Part shown: one piece after another, positions 1 to 8,113 of the stretch
Layout of the letters: the number at the start of each line of letters is the position of its first letter
Position numbering within the stretch: the first letter of the stretch is position 1
NCBI RefSeq assembly: GCF_036237275.1
Contig: NZ_CP108352.1
Location: forward strand, 2,666,001-2,730,000
Direction of reading: 5' to 3'
DNA: 64,000 nt
From: Streptomyces sp. NBC_01353
Lineage (GTDB): Bacteria; Actinomycetota; Actinomycetes; Streptomycetales; Streptomycetaceae
Program-made: the position numbers and the translations under genes
The notes under the pieces: generated by a model
What the model was told of the DNA's origin: nothing
What the model saw: the letters and a program-made list of their open reading frames with translations, nothing else
Databases searched by the model: none

Positions 1-2677
1 GGGTGTACGGGGCGTGGAGCTGGGCGATGTGGGTGCGCGGGTCGGTCGTGCCGCCGGAGTCGCCCTTGAGGAAGGGGCCCCAGCCCTGGTCGACGGCCTC
101 GAAGTCCTCGTGCACGAGCGCGCCGGCCTTGGTGGCGGGGTTGTTGGCGACGATCCGGACGTCGTCGATCCGGACGGCCGCCGGGCTGCCGCTCGCGGCC
201 TCGATCCGGAGCGTGGTGGAGCCGCTGCCGGGGGCGGTGAAGGTGACCTTGGCGCGCTGGAGGCGGGTGCCGTTCCAGTCGGAGGCGGCGATCCGGTCCT
301 GGACGGCCGAGCGTTCGACGGTGACGGACGCCCCGCCGGCGGAGAGCGTGGTGGGTCGGGTCCTGCCCGCCTCGACCTCGATCAGGGCGGAGGCGGTGTA
401 CCGCTTGCCGGGGGTGAGGCCGGTGATCGTCTGCTGTACGGAGGCGGTGGCGGAGCCGGTGAGCTTCGCGCTGTTGCGGCCGTGGTCGTCGGTGTCACGT
501 GCGACGGTCCCGGTCTTGGTCCAGTCGCCGAGCTTCGCGTCGTTGAAGCCGGGGTCCTCGACCGCGGTCCCCTGGCCCCAGCGGGGGTCGAGCGGCTCGG
601 GTGCGCGGTTCGGGTAGAGGACGTAGGGCTGTCCGGCGGCGGCGTCGAGGGTGATCTTCCCGTCGACGGGGCGTACGGTCGCGGTCTTCACTCGGCCGTT
701 GTCGGTGAGCTTGTGGACGGCGTACGAGCCGGTGCCCGGGACGGTCCAGGTGGTGCGGCCGCCCGCCTTGTTGTAGTGGTACAGCTTCTTGCCGCCGTCC
801 CACGGCAGCAGGTAGTTCTCGCCGTCGAGGACCTTGCGACCGTCCTCGTAGAAGGTGCGACGGCCGTCCTCGACGGTGCCGCGCACACCGCCCGTGAAGG
901 TGAGGTCGTTGCCGTTCCAGCGGGTGATCGTCTGCTGCTGGAGGTACTTGGCGGGCAGGTTCTTCTGCCAGATGTTGGCGTAGAAGTGGTTCCAGTCGGT
1001 CTCGCCGGTCCAGCCCTCGAAGTCCTCGAGGGCGGTCTGGCCGAGGACCGGGTGGTTGTTCCAGATGTCCTTCTCGCCGTTGCGGATGAAGCGGATGATC
1101 TGGGAGTTGAGGCCCTTGTTGGTGGCGCCGCCGTAGTTCAGGTCGTTGGCCCAGTGGGACCAGAGCGAGGCGCGCTCGAACTTCTCGGACCACTCGGTGG
1201 CGACGTTCCACCCCTGGGCCTGCACGGCCTGCATCGTCTTGTCGGCGATCCAGCCGTGCGTGTAGTAGACGTCGATGTAGAGCATCGACAGGTTGGGGTC
1301 GGTCTCGTCGCGCAGCTGCTGGAAGCGACGGGCGAGGTCGCCGCTGTTGATGTCCCGGCGCTGGTCGATGTAGTAGCTCTGGTTGAGCCAGTTCCAGCCG
1401 GGCTTGGTCTTGTCCACGAGGGTCTCGCTGAAGTTCTTCGCCTCGGGGTACGACTCGGTGGCGTTGACGTGGACCCCGAAGCCGGCGCCCCACTTCTTCC
1501 CCTCCTTCAGCAGCTTGTTGAGGTCGTCGAGGCCGCCGGCGCGCTTGTTGTAGTTGCCGCCGTAGTCGGGGTGCGCGGAGTCGTGGCCCTCGGAGCCGTA
1601 CCCCTTGAGCAGGGCGAACTGGCCGAGTCCGTCGGTGGCGAGCGAGATCCGCTTGACGTCGTCGAGGGTGCGCAGGAAGGGGTGGGTGGCCTGGGAGGCG
1701 AAGTTGAACGGGATGTGGGCGATGACCCGGTCGGGGGTCTGCTCGCCGCCCGGGGACTTGACGCCGATCGCGCGGAAGGCGAGGGCGCCGTCCTGCCAGT
1801 CGGTCTTCCCGTCGGCGTTGGCGTCGGGGGTGACGACGACCTTGGCCCAGGGGAGGTTGTCGCCGCTCTCGGGCCGCGGGGCTCCGGCGCCGCGGTAGGT
1901 CCACTGGCCGGACCAGACGCCGACGCGGGTCTCGGTCGCCGTCCTGCGGGCCTGGTGCCAGAAACGGGCGCCGTCGCGGGCGCTGGGTCCCGCGGGCTTG
2001 TCGTAGCTGGAGTTGGACTCGACGGCGGCGGCGAGTCGGCCGGTGTTGACGATCGCGTAACTGGCGCCCACCGGACTGGTCTCGGCTGCGGTGGCATCGG
2101 TGACCTTGGCGAAGACGTCGGCGGTACGGGTGGAGTCGGGGTCGAGCCGGGTGAAGGCGGTCTCCGCTCCGGCATCGGCCGAGCCGACGGAGACGAGGTC
2201 GTGGCCGGGTATGTCGAGGGTGCCGACCCGGAAGCTCTCGGTGTCGCGGACGGCGGTGACCTTGAAGGTGGTGGCCCGGCCGCGGACGCTCAGGGTCGTG
2301 TCGATCTCGACGCCGGTCAGGGCGGGGAAGGTGAGGGTGTACGCCGCGCTGGTGGCGGTCAGGGCGGGGGCGCCCTTGACCTGGACCGCGTACGCCGTGC
2401 CGTTGAGGACGATCTCGGTGACCGGGGCCGTACTCCCGAGCAGACGGGCGCCGGTGGCGCGGTCGGTGTACGAGAGGACGCGTGGGAAGTCCTCGGCGAC
2501 GGCGACGGAGAGCTGGTCGGAGCCGATGACGGCCTCGGTGCCGGCGCGTGCCGGCGCCTCGGAGGCGGCGCCTGCGGGGGCCGTGGCGAGAGCGGGCCCG
2601 GCCAGGGCGAACACGGCCGACGAGGCGACGGCGAGCGCGCAGACCGCACGGATTCTTCGGGACTCGGGGAGGGACAT
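1..2677 (-). CDS. Secreted endo-alpha-N-acetylgalactosaminidase, GH101 family (C-terminus cut by window edge)
   Basis: About 892 residues are visible and the reading frame is still open at base 1. The N-terminus has a signal peptide (basic residues, an Ala/Leu core, an ALA-type cleavage site near residue 31), so the enzyme is exported. The central region has the GH101 pattern: a galactose-mutarotase-like N-domain, then a barrel with LYIDVYYTHGW, where Asp469 is the likely nucleophile, and ATEWSE with Glu495 as a candidate acid/base. The C-terminal part starts a carbohydrate-binding-like beta domain. The family releases the core-1 disaccharide from mucin-type O-glycans. The ATG at 2677 was chosen; a GTG two codons upstream is possible and no clear ribosome site is visible. 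The catalytic assignment is by motif only. Confidence 0.82.
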   Translation of the reverse strand, partial: MSLPESRRIRAVCALAVASSAVFALAGPALATAPAGAASEAPARAGTEAVIGSDQLSVAVAEDFPRVLSYTDRATGARLLGSTAPVTEIVLNGTAYAVQVKGAPALTATSAAYTLTFPALTGVEIDTTLSVRGRATTFKVTAVRDTESFRVGTLDIPGHDLVSVGSADAGAETAFTRLDPDSTRTADVFAKVTDATAAETSPVGASYAIVNTGRLAAAVESNSSYDKPAGPSARDGARFWHQARRTATETRVGVWSGQWTYRGAGAPRPESGDNLPWAKVVVTPDANADGKTDWQDGALAFRAIGVKSPGGEQTPDRVIAHIPFNFASQATHPFLRTLDDVKRISLATDGLGQFALLKGYGSEGHDSAHPDYGGNYNKRAGGLDDLNKLLKEGKKWGAGFGVHVNATESYPEAKNFSETLVDKTKPGWNWLNQSYYIDQRRDINSGDLARRFQQLRDETDPNLSMLYIDVYYTHGWIADKTMQAVQAQGWNVATEWSEKFERASLWSHWANDLNYGGATNKGLNSQIIRFIRNGEKDIWNNHPVLGQTALEDFEGWTGETDWNHFYANIWQKNLPAKYLQQQTITRWNGNDLTFTGGVRGTVEDGRRTFYEDGRKVLDGENYLLPWDGGKKLYHYNKAGGRTTWTVPGTGSYAVHKLTDNGRVKTATVRPVDGKITLDAAAGQPYVLYPNRAPEPLDPRWGQGTAVEDPGFNDAKLGDWTKTGTVARDTDDHGRNSAKLTGSATASVQQTITGLTPGKRYTASALIEVEAGRTRPTTLSAGGASVTVERSAVQDRIAASDWNGTRLQRAKVTFTAPGSGSTTLRIEAASGSPAAVRIDDVRIVANNPATKAGALVHEDFEAVDQGWGPFLKGDSGGTTDPRTHIAQLHAPYT

Positions 2678-2745
2678 GCGCACTAGTTGGCCCCTGCCCG
2701 CCGGGCACCGTCAACGAGATCGCGCCCCGGCGGCACCAGCAGTCC

Positions 2746-2792
2746 AAGAACCCCCTTCGGTTAGTCCAAGTGACCGCCGAAGGGGGCTTCTT
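2746..2792. terminator. Bidirectional-looking hairpin terminator
   Basis: Inverted repeat CCCCCTTCGG (2751-2760) and CCGAAGGGGG (2777-2786), with AAGAA before it and TTCTT after it extending the stem. It lies just downstream of the small secreted protein gene on the minus strand and upstream of the GH101 gene, so it most likely ends the former transcript. Confidence 0.75.
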
Positions 2793-2808
2793 GGTGCGGG
2801 AACGACGG

Positions 2809-3318
2809 TCAGCAGCCGCCGCAGTTGTAGAAGGTCACGTCCCAGTGGTTGCCCTCGTCGGCGTAGATGTTGCCGGCGCCGGACTTCCACTGCGGAGCGC
2901 CGTCCCCGCGCACCCCGATGTACGTGAAGGTGTTCTTGATGTAGTTGCCGACGCAGGTGTACTTGCTGAAGTCGAGCTTGTAGCCGTTCCAGTGCGAGTA
3001 CGTGCCGCCGGCGTGGCCCGTCTCGGTGCCGCCGGTGATGTTCAGCGCGCAGCCGCTGGCGCTTCTGAGGGTCTGCGCACCCTGCGCCGTGGCGAGGTTG
3101 AGCTGCTCGAACGAGGTACAGGTCGGGTTGTTGCGGTCGGAGCAGCCGCCGGACGAGGACCAGGTGATGCCGGAGTTACGGAACATCGAGGTCGCGGTGG
3201 CGTGGCTGATCTTGGTGGCGGCCTGGGCGTCGGTGGCGCCGCCGAGGACGCCGACGCCGGGGGCGAAGAGGGCGCCGAGGACCAGGGCGAGCGCGGTGAG
3301 GACGGAGCGGAGCTTCAT
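2809..3318 (-). CDS. Small secreted protein with M15 DD-peptidase-like zinc motif
   Basis: 169 residues with a signal peptide ending at DAQA-ATK near residue 34, so secreted. The mature part carries SHWNGYKLD, which fits the HxxGxxxD zinc-binding pattern of M15 D-Ala-D-Ala peptidases, and near the C-terminus DEGNHWDV, which fits the ExxH(W) motif. Six cysteines in the mature domain suggest disulfides. By motif it could act on peptidoglycan outside the membrane, but the usual Ala of M15 (HxxGxAxD) is Lys here, so this is inference. The ATG at 3318 is preceded by AGGAGG at good spacing, which rules out a longer upstream frame. It is transcribed alone and followed by a strong hairpin. Confidence 0.7.
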   Translation of the reverse strand: MKLRSVLTALALVLGALFAPGVGVLGGATDAQAATKISHATATSMFRNSGITWSSSGGCSDRNNPTCTSFEQLNLATAQGAQTLRSASGCALNITGGTETGHAGGTYSHWNGYKLDFSKYTCVGNYIKNTFTYIGVRGDGAPQWKSGAGNIYADEGNHWDVTFYNCGGC

Positions 3319-3496
3319 CGGGGATTGCCTCCTGCTGGTGACCGTGTCGGTTGGGACGGCTGTGCAGGTGGAGCAGGGAGATGGTGCCGCAGTTCTACGC
3401 GCGTCCGCCAGAGGGCCTCGACGTCTTTCGCGGTGAACCGGGGGAAACATCGCACAGAGATGTTGAAAGTTGAACGGAATAGGGTTACGGTCGTTC

Positions 3497-3514
3497 TCGT
3501 TGAAGCTTCAACGA
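3497..3514. promoter_or_regulatory. 18-bp perfect palindrome, candidate operator of the YceI gene
   Basis: TCGTTGAAGCTTCAACGA reads identically on both strands. A related direct pair of TTGAA units lies about 30 bp upstream (3468-3480). The TTGAANNTTCAA core resembles MarR-family operators. It sits 55 bp before the YceI start, but no MarR gene is in the window. Confidence 0.5.
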
Positions 3515-3568
3515 AACAGGCATCCAGCCTCCGCGCCACATCCGCGCACCGTCCCCAAGGAGCAGGTC

Positions 3569-4180
3569 ATGGGCATCTTCAGCCGCAAGAACGACACCAT
3601 CGACACCGCCGTCGCCACCCTCCCCGTCGACCCGGCCCTCGCCGCGCTGACCGGCGACTACACGATCGACCCGGCACACAGCAGCATCGGCTTCACCGTC
3701 CGTCACGCCATGGTCACCAATGTGCGCGGCACCTTCGGCGAGCACGAGGGCACGCTGACGCTGGACGGCTCGAACCCGGGCGCTTCCGCCGCCTCCATCG
3801 ACGTCAAGATCGCCTCCGTCGACACGGGCATCGGCGACCGCGACGGCCACCTGCGCGGCGGCGACTTCTTCGACGCCGAGCAGTTCCCGCTGATGACCTT
3901 CCGCTCCACGGAGGCCGCGCAGCTGGGCGGCGACAAGTACCGCGTGACCGGAGACCTCACGATCAAGGACGTGACGAAGCCGCTCTCCATCGACCTGGAG
4001 TTCAACGGCACGGCCACGGACCCCTACGGCAACGAGCGCGTCGGCTTCGAGGGCTCGGCCGAGATCCTGCGCTCCGACTGGGGCCTGACCTGGAACGCGG
4101 CCCTGGAGACCGGCGGTGTCATGGTCAGCGACAAGGTGAAGCTGAACTTCGACATCTCCGCGATCAAGAACGCCGCCTGA
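3569..4180 (+). CDS. YceI family lipocalin-like polyisoprenoid-binding protein
   Basis: 203 residues. After about 33 N-terminal residues without a signal peptide, the protein has the YceI pattern: GDYTIDPAHSSIGFTVRHAM, then VRGTF, a SVDTGIGDRDGHLRGGDFFD segment near the middle, and a C-terminal KVKLNFDISA strand. YceI proteins are beta-barrels that bind long isoprenoid chains; in actinomycetes they are usually cytoplasmic and of unproven role. The ATG at 3569 follows AAGGAG with 6-nt spacing, so the 33 codons of open frame upstream are not used. An 18-bp palindrome in the leader suggests repressor control. It converges with the serine hydrolase gene across a shared hairpin. Confidence 0.9.
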   Translation: MGIFSRKNDTIDTAVATLPVDPALAALTGDYTIDPAHSSIGFTVRHAMVTNVRGTFGEHEGTLTLDGSNPGASAASIDVKIASVDTGIGDRDGHLRGGDFFDAEQFPLMTFRSTEAAQLGGDKYRVTGDLTIKDVTKPLSIDLEFNGTATDPYGNERVGFEGSAEILRSDWGLTWNAALETGGVMVSDKVKLNFDISAIKNAA

Positions 4181-4216
4181 GCCTTCGGCCGTCCGAACGG
4201 CTCGTCCCCGCACCAC

Positions 4217-4257
4217 GAGCGCGCCCGCCTCTCCGTCACGACGGAGGGCGGGCGCTC
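4217..4257. terminator. Hairpin between converging genes
   Basis: GAGCGCGCCCGCC pairs, with a 2-nt bulge, with GGCGGGCGCTC around an inner CCGT/ACGG stem. It lies between the ends of the YceI gene (+) and the serine hydrolase gene (-) and can stop both. Confidence 0.6.
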
Positions 4258-4280
4258 GGCGTTCCCGGTGGGCTTCTCGG

Positions 4281-5429
4281 TCAGACGGCTTCGGCCGCTC
4301 GCACCACCGTCGGGATCAGGCGGTCGTTCTCCGGGGCGCCGGGGCCGGACATGAAGCCGAAGCGGCGGCGGGTGTAGCTGTACGCGAGGCCGGTGGAGGG
4401 GTCCGCGAAGGCCTGGGAGCCGGGGGCGCCGGAGTGGCCGATCGCGGCGGGGCTCAGCACGGGGTGGCGGGTGGCCAGCGGGACGAAGCCGAGCCCGAAT
4501 GCGTTCTCGGCGCCCGTCACCAGGTCGGTGCCGGAGGAGTGGATCCGGGCCACCTCGGCGAGGGTGTCCGGCTTCAGGAGCGGGGGCCGCCCGTCGAGCT
4601 CGCCCGCGATCGCCGCGTACATCCGTGCCAGGCCCCGCGCGGAGCCGACGCCGCCGCCGGAGAGCGGCGCCTTGACCCGTACCGTACGGGAGTTGGCGTA
4701 CGCGACCAGGTCCAGCGGCGGGTCGGCGTGGAAGTCGAAGGCGACGGCCAAGAGGCTGTCCGGGGCGATCGGATTCGCGTCCAACAGTGCCTGCTGCGCG
4801 GGGGTGGGCCGCATCGGCAGCGCGGGGCGGAAGCGGGGCTCCAGCGCCTCGGGAAGTCCGAGGTAGTAGTCCAGCGCGTACGGGGCCCGGACCAGCTCCT
4901 CGAAGTGCTCCTGGATCGAGCGGCCGGTGGCCCTGCGCACCACCTCGCCGACCAGCGCGCCGATGACGAGGGCGTGGTAGCCGTGACCCGTGTTCGGCTC
5001 CCAGAAGGGGCGCTGGCCCGCGAGCCGCTCGGCGATCACCCGGTCGTCGGCGAGTTCGTCGAGGCTGAATCCGCCGTCGGCCCCGATCACGCCCGAGCGG
5101 TGGGCCAGAAGCTGGCGGAACGTGAGCCGCCCCTTGCCCTCGGCGGCGAACTCCGGCCACCAGGAGGCGACTTCGCGGTCCAGGTCGAGCACGCCGTCCT
5201 GCACGAGGAGCGCGGCGATCAGCGCCATCGCCCCCTTGGAGGACGAGTAGAGGCCGAGGAGCGAGTCCCCGTCGACCCCGTCGCCGCCCCACAGGTCGAC
5301 GACCTGCCGGCCCCGGTGGTAGACGGCGAGCTGGGCGCCGCCGTCCCTCGCCTCGTTCGCCACGACGCGCCCGAACTCCTCCCGTACGGACTCGAATCCG
5401 GGCTCCACGGTGCCGTGGACGTCACTCAT
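4281..5429 (-). CDS. Class C beta-lactamase-like serine hydrolase (EstB/family VIII esterase type)
   Basis: 382 residues with no signal peptide, so probably a cytoplasmic esterase and not a secreted resistance enzyme. The nucleophile motif is S62-S-S-K65 in LYSSSKGAM; the second motif region is NTGHGYHALVIGALVGEVVRR, typical of family VIII esterases, and the C-terminal GHSGAPGSQAF block replaces the KTG of true beta-lactamases. These enzymes hydrolyse small esters and sometimes lactones or beta-lactams. The ATG at 5429 follows GGGGGAGAG; an adjacent GTG is also possible. It is divergent from the clamp gene about 100 bp away. Confidence 0.85.
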   Translation of the reverse strand: MSDVHGTVEPGFESVREEFGRVVANEARDGGAQLAVYHRGRQVVDLWGGDGVDGDSLLGLYSSSKGAMALIAALLVQDGVLDLDREVASWWPEFAAEGKGRLTFRQLLAHRSGVIGADGGFSLDELADDRVIAERLAGQRPFWEPNTGHGYHALVIGALVGEVVRRATGRSIQEHFEELVRAPYALDYYLGLPEALEPRFRPALPMRPTPAQQALLDANPIAPDSLLAVAFDFHADPPLDLVAYANSRTVRVKAPLSGGGVGSARGLARMYAAIAGELDGRPPLLKPDTLAEVARIHSSGTDLVTGAENAFGLGFVPLATRHPVLSPAAIGHSGAPGSQAFADPSTGLAYSYTRRRFGFMSGPGAPENDRLIPTVVRAAEAV

Positions 5430-5505
5430 CACGCTCTCCCCCTGGCTGGTCACGACGACGTTCACCGGCAAGAACGATCAACGGCGCCGAGAACTTCCCG
5501 GAGCG

Positions 5506-5528
5506 TTGTCAGTGGGGGCCGCTAGCGT
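5506..5528 (+). promoter_or_regulatory. RecA-NDp (PafBC-type) DNA-damage promoter
   Basis: TTGTCAGTG at 5506-5514, exactly 8 nt, then TAGCGT at 5523-5528. This is a full match to the actinobacterial LexA-independent damage promoter consensus TTGTCRGTG-N8-TANNNT. The -10 box ends 7 nt before the ATG at 5536, so the transcript is probably leaderless. Confidence 0.8.
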
Positions 5529-5535
5529 CGGATCC

Positions 5536-6654
5536 ATGGAATTCCGTATCGACAGCAGTGTGTTGACCGACGCCGTTGCCTGGGCTGCCCGCGTCCTGCC
5601 CGCCCGGTCGCCCGTGCCGGTGCTCGGTGGGCTGCTCCTGGAGGCGCGGGACGGCCGGCTGCGTGTCTCCGGTCTCGACTACGAGGCGTCGGCGCGCATC
5701 GAGGTCGAGGCGGACACCGCGCTGGAGGGCCGGGCGCTGGTCCTCGGGCGGCGGCTGCTCGACATCTGCAAGGTGCTGCCCCGGGGCGTCGTGGAGTGCG
5801 CGGTCGAAGGGGCGCGCCTCTCGGTGACCGGCGGGGAGGCCCGCTTCGGGCTCTCCCTGCTGCCGTTGGACGACTATCCGGCGCAGCCCGGGCTGCCCGC
5901 GTTCCGGGGCGTGGTGGACGCCGACGCGTTCGCGGTGGCCGTCGGACAGGTGGCGGTGGCGGCGGGCCGGGACGACTCGCTGCCGGTCCTCACCGGGATA
6001 CGGCTGGCCCTCGACGGTACGACGATGACGCTGGCCGCGACCGACCGCTACCGCTACGCGGTCCGCACGCTGGAGTGGAAGCCTGAGGGCGACGCGGACG
6101 CGGTGTCCGAGGTGGCCGAGGGCGCGGACGTGGTCGTGCCGGCGCGCCGGCTGACCGAGATCGCCCGCTCCCTGACGACGACGGGGCCGGTCCGCCTCGC
6201 CCTGGACGGCGGTTCGATCGGCTTCGAGAGCGAGGGGACGCGGACGACGACCCGACTGCTCGACGGCCGGCTCCCCCGCCACGACAAGCTCTTCTCCCTG
6301 GGCGAGCACGCCGTCGCCGTGACCGACCGGGCTCCGCTCCTTGAGGCCGTGAAGCGGGTCGCGGTGGTCGCGGAGGGCGACAGCCCGGTCCAGCTCGCCT
6401 TCGCCGGCGACACCGTTCAGCTCCAGGCCGGGTACGAGGACGATGTGGCCTCCCAGCGGCTCCCGGCGCTCCTGGAGGGTGCGGAGTCGATGACGGTCGC
6501 GTTCAACCCCGGGTATCTCCTGGACGCGCTCGGCTCCTTCGACACCGACTCCGTCCGTATCCACCTGCTCGGCCCGGGCCAGCGCGCCCTGATCACCGAC
6601 CGGGAGGACGGAGTCCACCAGCACCTGCTGATGTCGGTGAAGCCCCTGGTGTAG
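5536..6654 (+). CDS. DNA polymerase III beta sliding clamp paralogue
   Basis: 372 residues, the normal length of the clamp, with three tandem clamp folds of about 120 residues each. Recognisable elements are the start FRIDSSVLTDAVAWAARVLPAR, SLPVLTGIRLAL at the second domain, ATDRYRYAVR, and the C-terminal LLMSVKPLV, which ends much like the LMPMRL tail of housekeeping clamps. The housekeeping dnaN of Streptomyces sits beside dnaA and recF; none of those is here, so this is a second copy. It has a damage-type promoter at 5506-5528 and a probably leaderless message. I infer a role as a processivity ring for repair or translesion polymerases, with some sequence divergence from the replicative clamp. 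Confidence 0.88.
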   Translation: MEFRIDSSVLTDAVAWAARVLPARSPVPVLGGLLLEARDGRLRVSGLDYEASARIEVEADTALEGRALVLGRRLLDICKVLPRGVVECAVEGARLSVTGGEARFGLSLLPLDDYPAQPGLPAFRGVVDADAFAVAVGQVAVAAGRDDSLPVLTGIRLALDGTTMTLAATDRYRYAVRTLEWKPEGDADAVSEVAEGADVVVPARRLTEIARSLTTTGPVRLALDGGSIGFESEGTRTTTRLLDGRLPRHDKLFSLGEHAVAVTDRAPLLEAVKRVAVVAEGDSPVQLAFAGDTVQLQAGYEDDVASQRLPALLEGAESMTVAFNPGYLLDALGSFDTDSVRIHLLGPGQRALITDREDGVHQHLLMSVKPLV

Positions 6655-6711
6655 CTCCGGGCCCGGTGACCCGGCCCTGTGACCCGGCCCTCTGACGGAA
6701 CAGGGCATCGG

Positions 6712-8055
6712 TCAGAACCCGCCGCCGCCGAAGTCCCCGCCTCCTCCGAAGTCGCCGAAGCCGCCACCACCGCCGAAGTCGCTCGACCCGAAGTCGCCGG
6801 AGCTGAAGTCGCCCCCGGAGAAGTCACCGCCCTCGAACTCTCCGCCGCCGTACTCGGAGGCGTAGGCCGGGGTGGCGAGCATCGAGCCGAGCAGGGTGCC
6901 GGCGAGGAGGCCGGGGAGCATTCCGCCGCCGAAGTAGCCGCCGGCCCACGGGCCGTACGCCGGTCCGGCCTCCCAGTACGGGCGGCGGCCGTCGTAGGTG
7001 TCGACGGTACGGGCCAGGGGGTCCTGCCCGTTGTCGAGGCGGGCGGCGTCGGCGGCGCAGACCGGGACCTCGCGGGCGGCGCCGCCTGCCGGGGTCCAGG
7101 TCCGGTCCTCGATGGAGGGGCCGTGGCGCGGGTCGAAGAAGCAGGGGGGACGGCGCTCGGGCAGCGGCTTGGACTCGCGCCGGGCGGCCAGGACGGCGAG
7201 CGAGTAGCGGCCGTCCTCCAGCTGCTGGGTCACCGGCTTGACGTCGTGCGGACGGGTGGCGGAGCCCATCAGCGATTTGGCCTTGTCGTACGAGTCCAGC
7301 GCCCGCTCGTAGTCGCCACGCATGACGTCGTCGGCGCCGGCCTCGGCCGGGTGGAAGTCGAGGCGTTCGAGCTCCTCGCCGAAGGCGGTGATGTCCTCGT
7401 CGACGACGACCCGGAGCTTCTCCAGGGCCTCGCGCTCCTCGGCCTCCTTGCGGAGCCGCTTGCGGCGGACGACCGTGTAGGCACCCGCGCCTCCGGCGAC
7501 GACGACCGCACCGAGGGTGATCAGTCCGGCGACGGGAACGCCGTCGTCCGCGCCCACGGAACCCCATGAGGCAGGGGCGGAGCCGGACAGGGACGGCAGG
7601 GCCAGGTCGACGAAGTTGTTCAGCTCGGTCTTGGCGTCCACGCCGGGCTGGCGTACATCGGTGACCAGGTTGTCCACGGCGCCCGGGGACATCACCGAGC
7701 GGTCGGCAGCGGCATCGAACCCGTTACCGAGCCGGACCGCGTAGAGCCCCGTCACCCCTGTCTCGGTACGCAGATTACGCAGGAGGTTCTCGGGCGGATA
7801 CTCGCTGTTCGCGGGCAGCACGGCGATGAACAGCGGCTTGTCCGCGTCCTCGATCCTCTGGGCGAGAGCTTGCGCGTCGGCCTGCGAGAGCTGGTCGGCG
7901 GCGCGCGGATCGACATACACCGGGCCCTGCTTCAGGGCCGCGCCGGCGTCCGGGATCCCGGTGATCCCGGCCCCCGCGGAGGGGGCCAGGACCAGGAGCA
8001 GCAGCATTGCCAGCCCGGCGAGGGCCGACAGGAGGTGGAACGGCCTGTTCCTCAT
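6712..8055 (-). CDS. TPM-domain membrane protein with glycine-rich tail
   Basis: 447 residues. The N-terminal signal peptide or anchor (residues 1-30) is followed by an extracytoplasmic alpha/beta domain of about 130 residues resembling the TPM (YgcG) fold (DPRAADQLSQADAQALAQRI, FIAVLP). A single membrane segment (GLITLGAVVVAGGAGAYTVV, near residues 178-197) ends in the basic RRKRLRKE stop-transfer. A cytoplasmic coiled-coil-like region follows, and the last 60 residues are Gly/Asp/Phe repeats of the GGDF type. The same overall plan occurs in other actinobacterial TPM proteins; the function is unknown. It is downstream of cimA on the same strand, 58 nt apart. Confidence 0.75.
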   Translation of the reverse strand: MRNRPFHLLSALAGLAMLLLLVLAPSAGAGITGIPDAGAALKQGPVYVDPRAADQLSQADAQALAQRIEDADKPLFIAVLPANSEYPPENLLRNLRTETGVTGLYAVRLGNGFDAAADRSVMSPGAVDNLVTDVRQPGVDAKTELNNFVDLALPSLSGSAPASWGSVGADDGVPVAGLITLGAVVVAGGAGAYTVVRRKRLRKEAEEREALEKLRVVVDEDITAFGEELERLDFHPAEAGADDVMRGDYERALDSYDKAKSLMGSATRPHDVKPVTQQLEDGRYSLAVLAARRESKPLPERRPPCFFDPRHGPSIEDRTWTPAGGAAREVPVCAADAARLDNGQDPLARTVDTYDGRRPYWEAGPAYGPWAGGYFGGGMLPGLLAGTLLGSMLATPAYASEYGGGEFEGGDFSGGDFSSGDFGSSDFGGGGGFGDFGGGGDFGGGGF

Positions 8056-8113
8056 ACCATCGAAACTACCCCTAAAGGGCGATTGCGAGACATTGAGGAC
8101 GTAAGGTTATGGC

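Noticed and set aside
681-720. Second TTGTCGGTG (5'-half of a damage promoter)
   Set aside because: It lies inside the GH101 coding region and lacks a TANNNT box at 8 nt; the half-site alone is common in GC-rich coding DNA.
14-2686. Long open frame on the plus strand opposite the GH101 gene (890 codons)
   Set aside because: It is the GC-rich antisense of a gene with clear domains. Its product is Gly/Val/Asp-rich without motifs, and it is open only because stops are rare at 70 percent GC.
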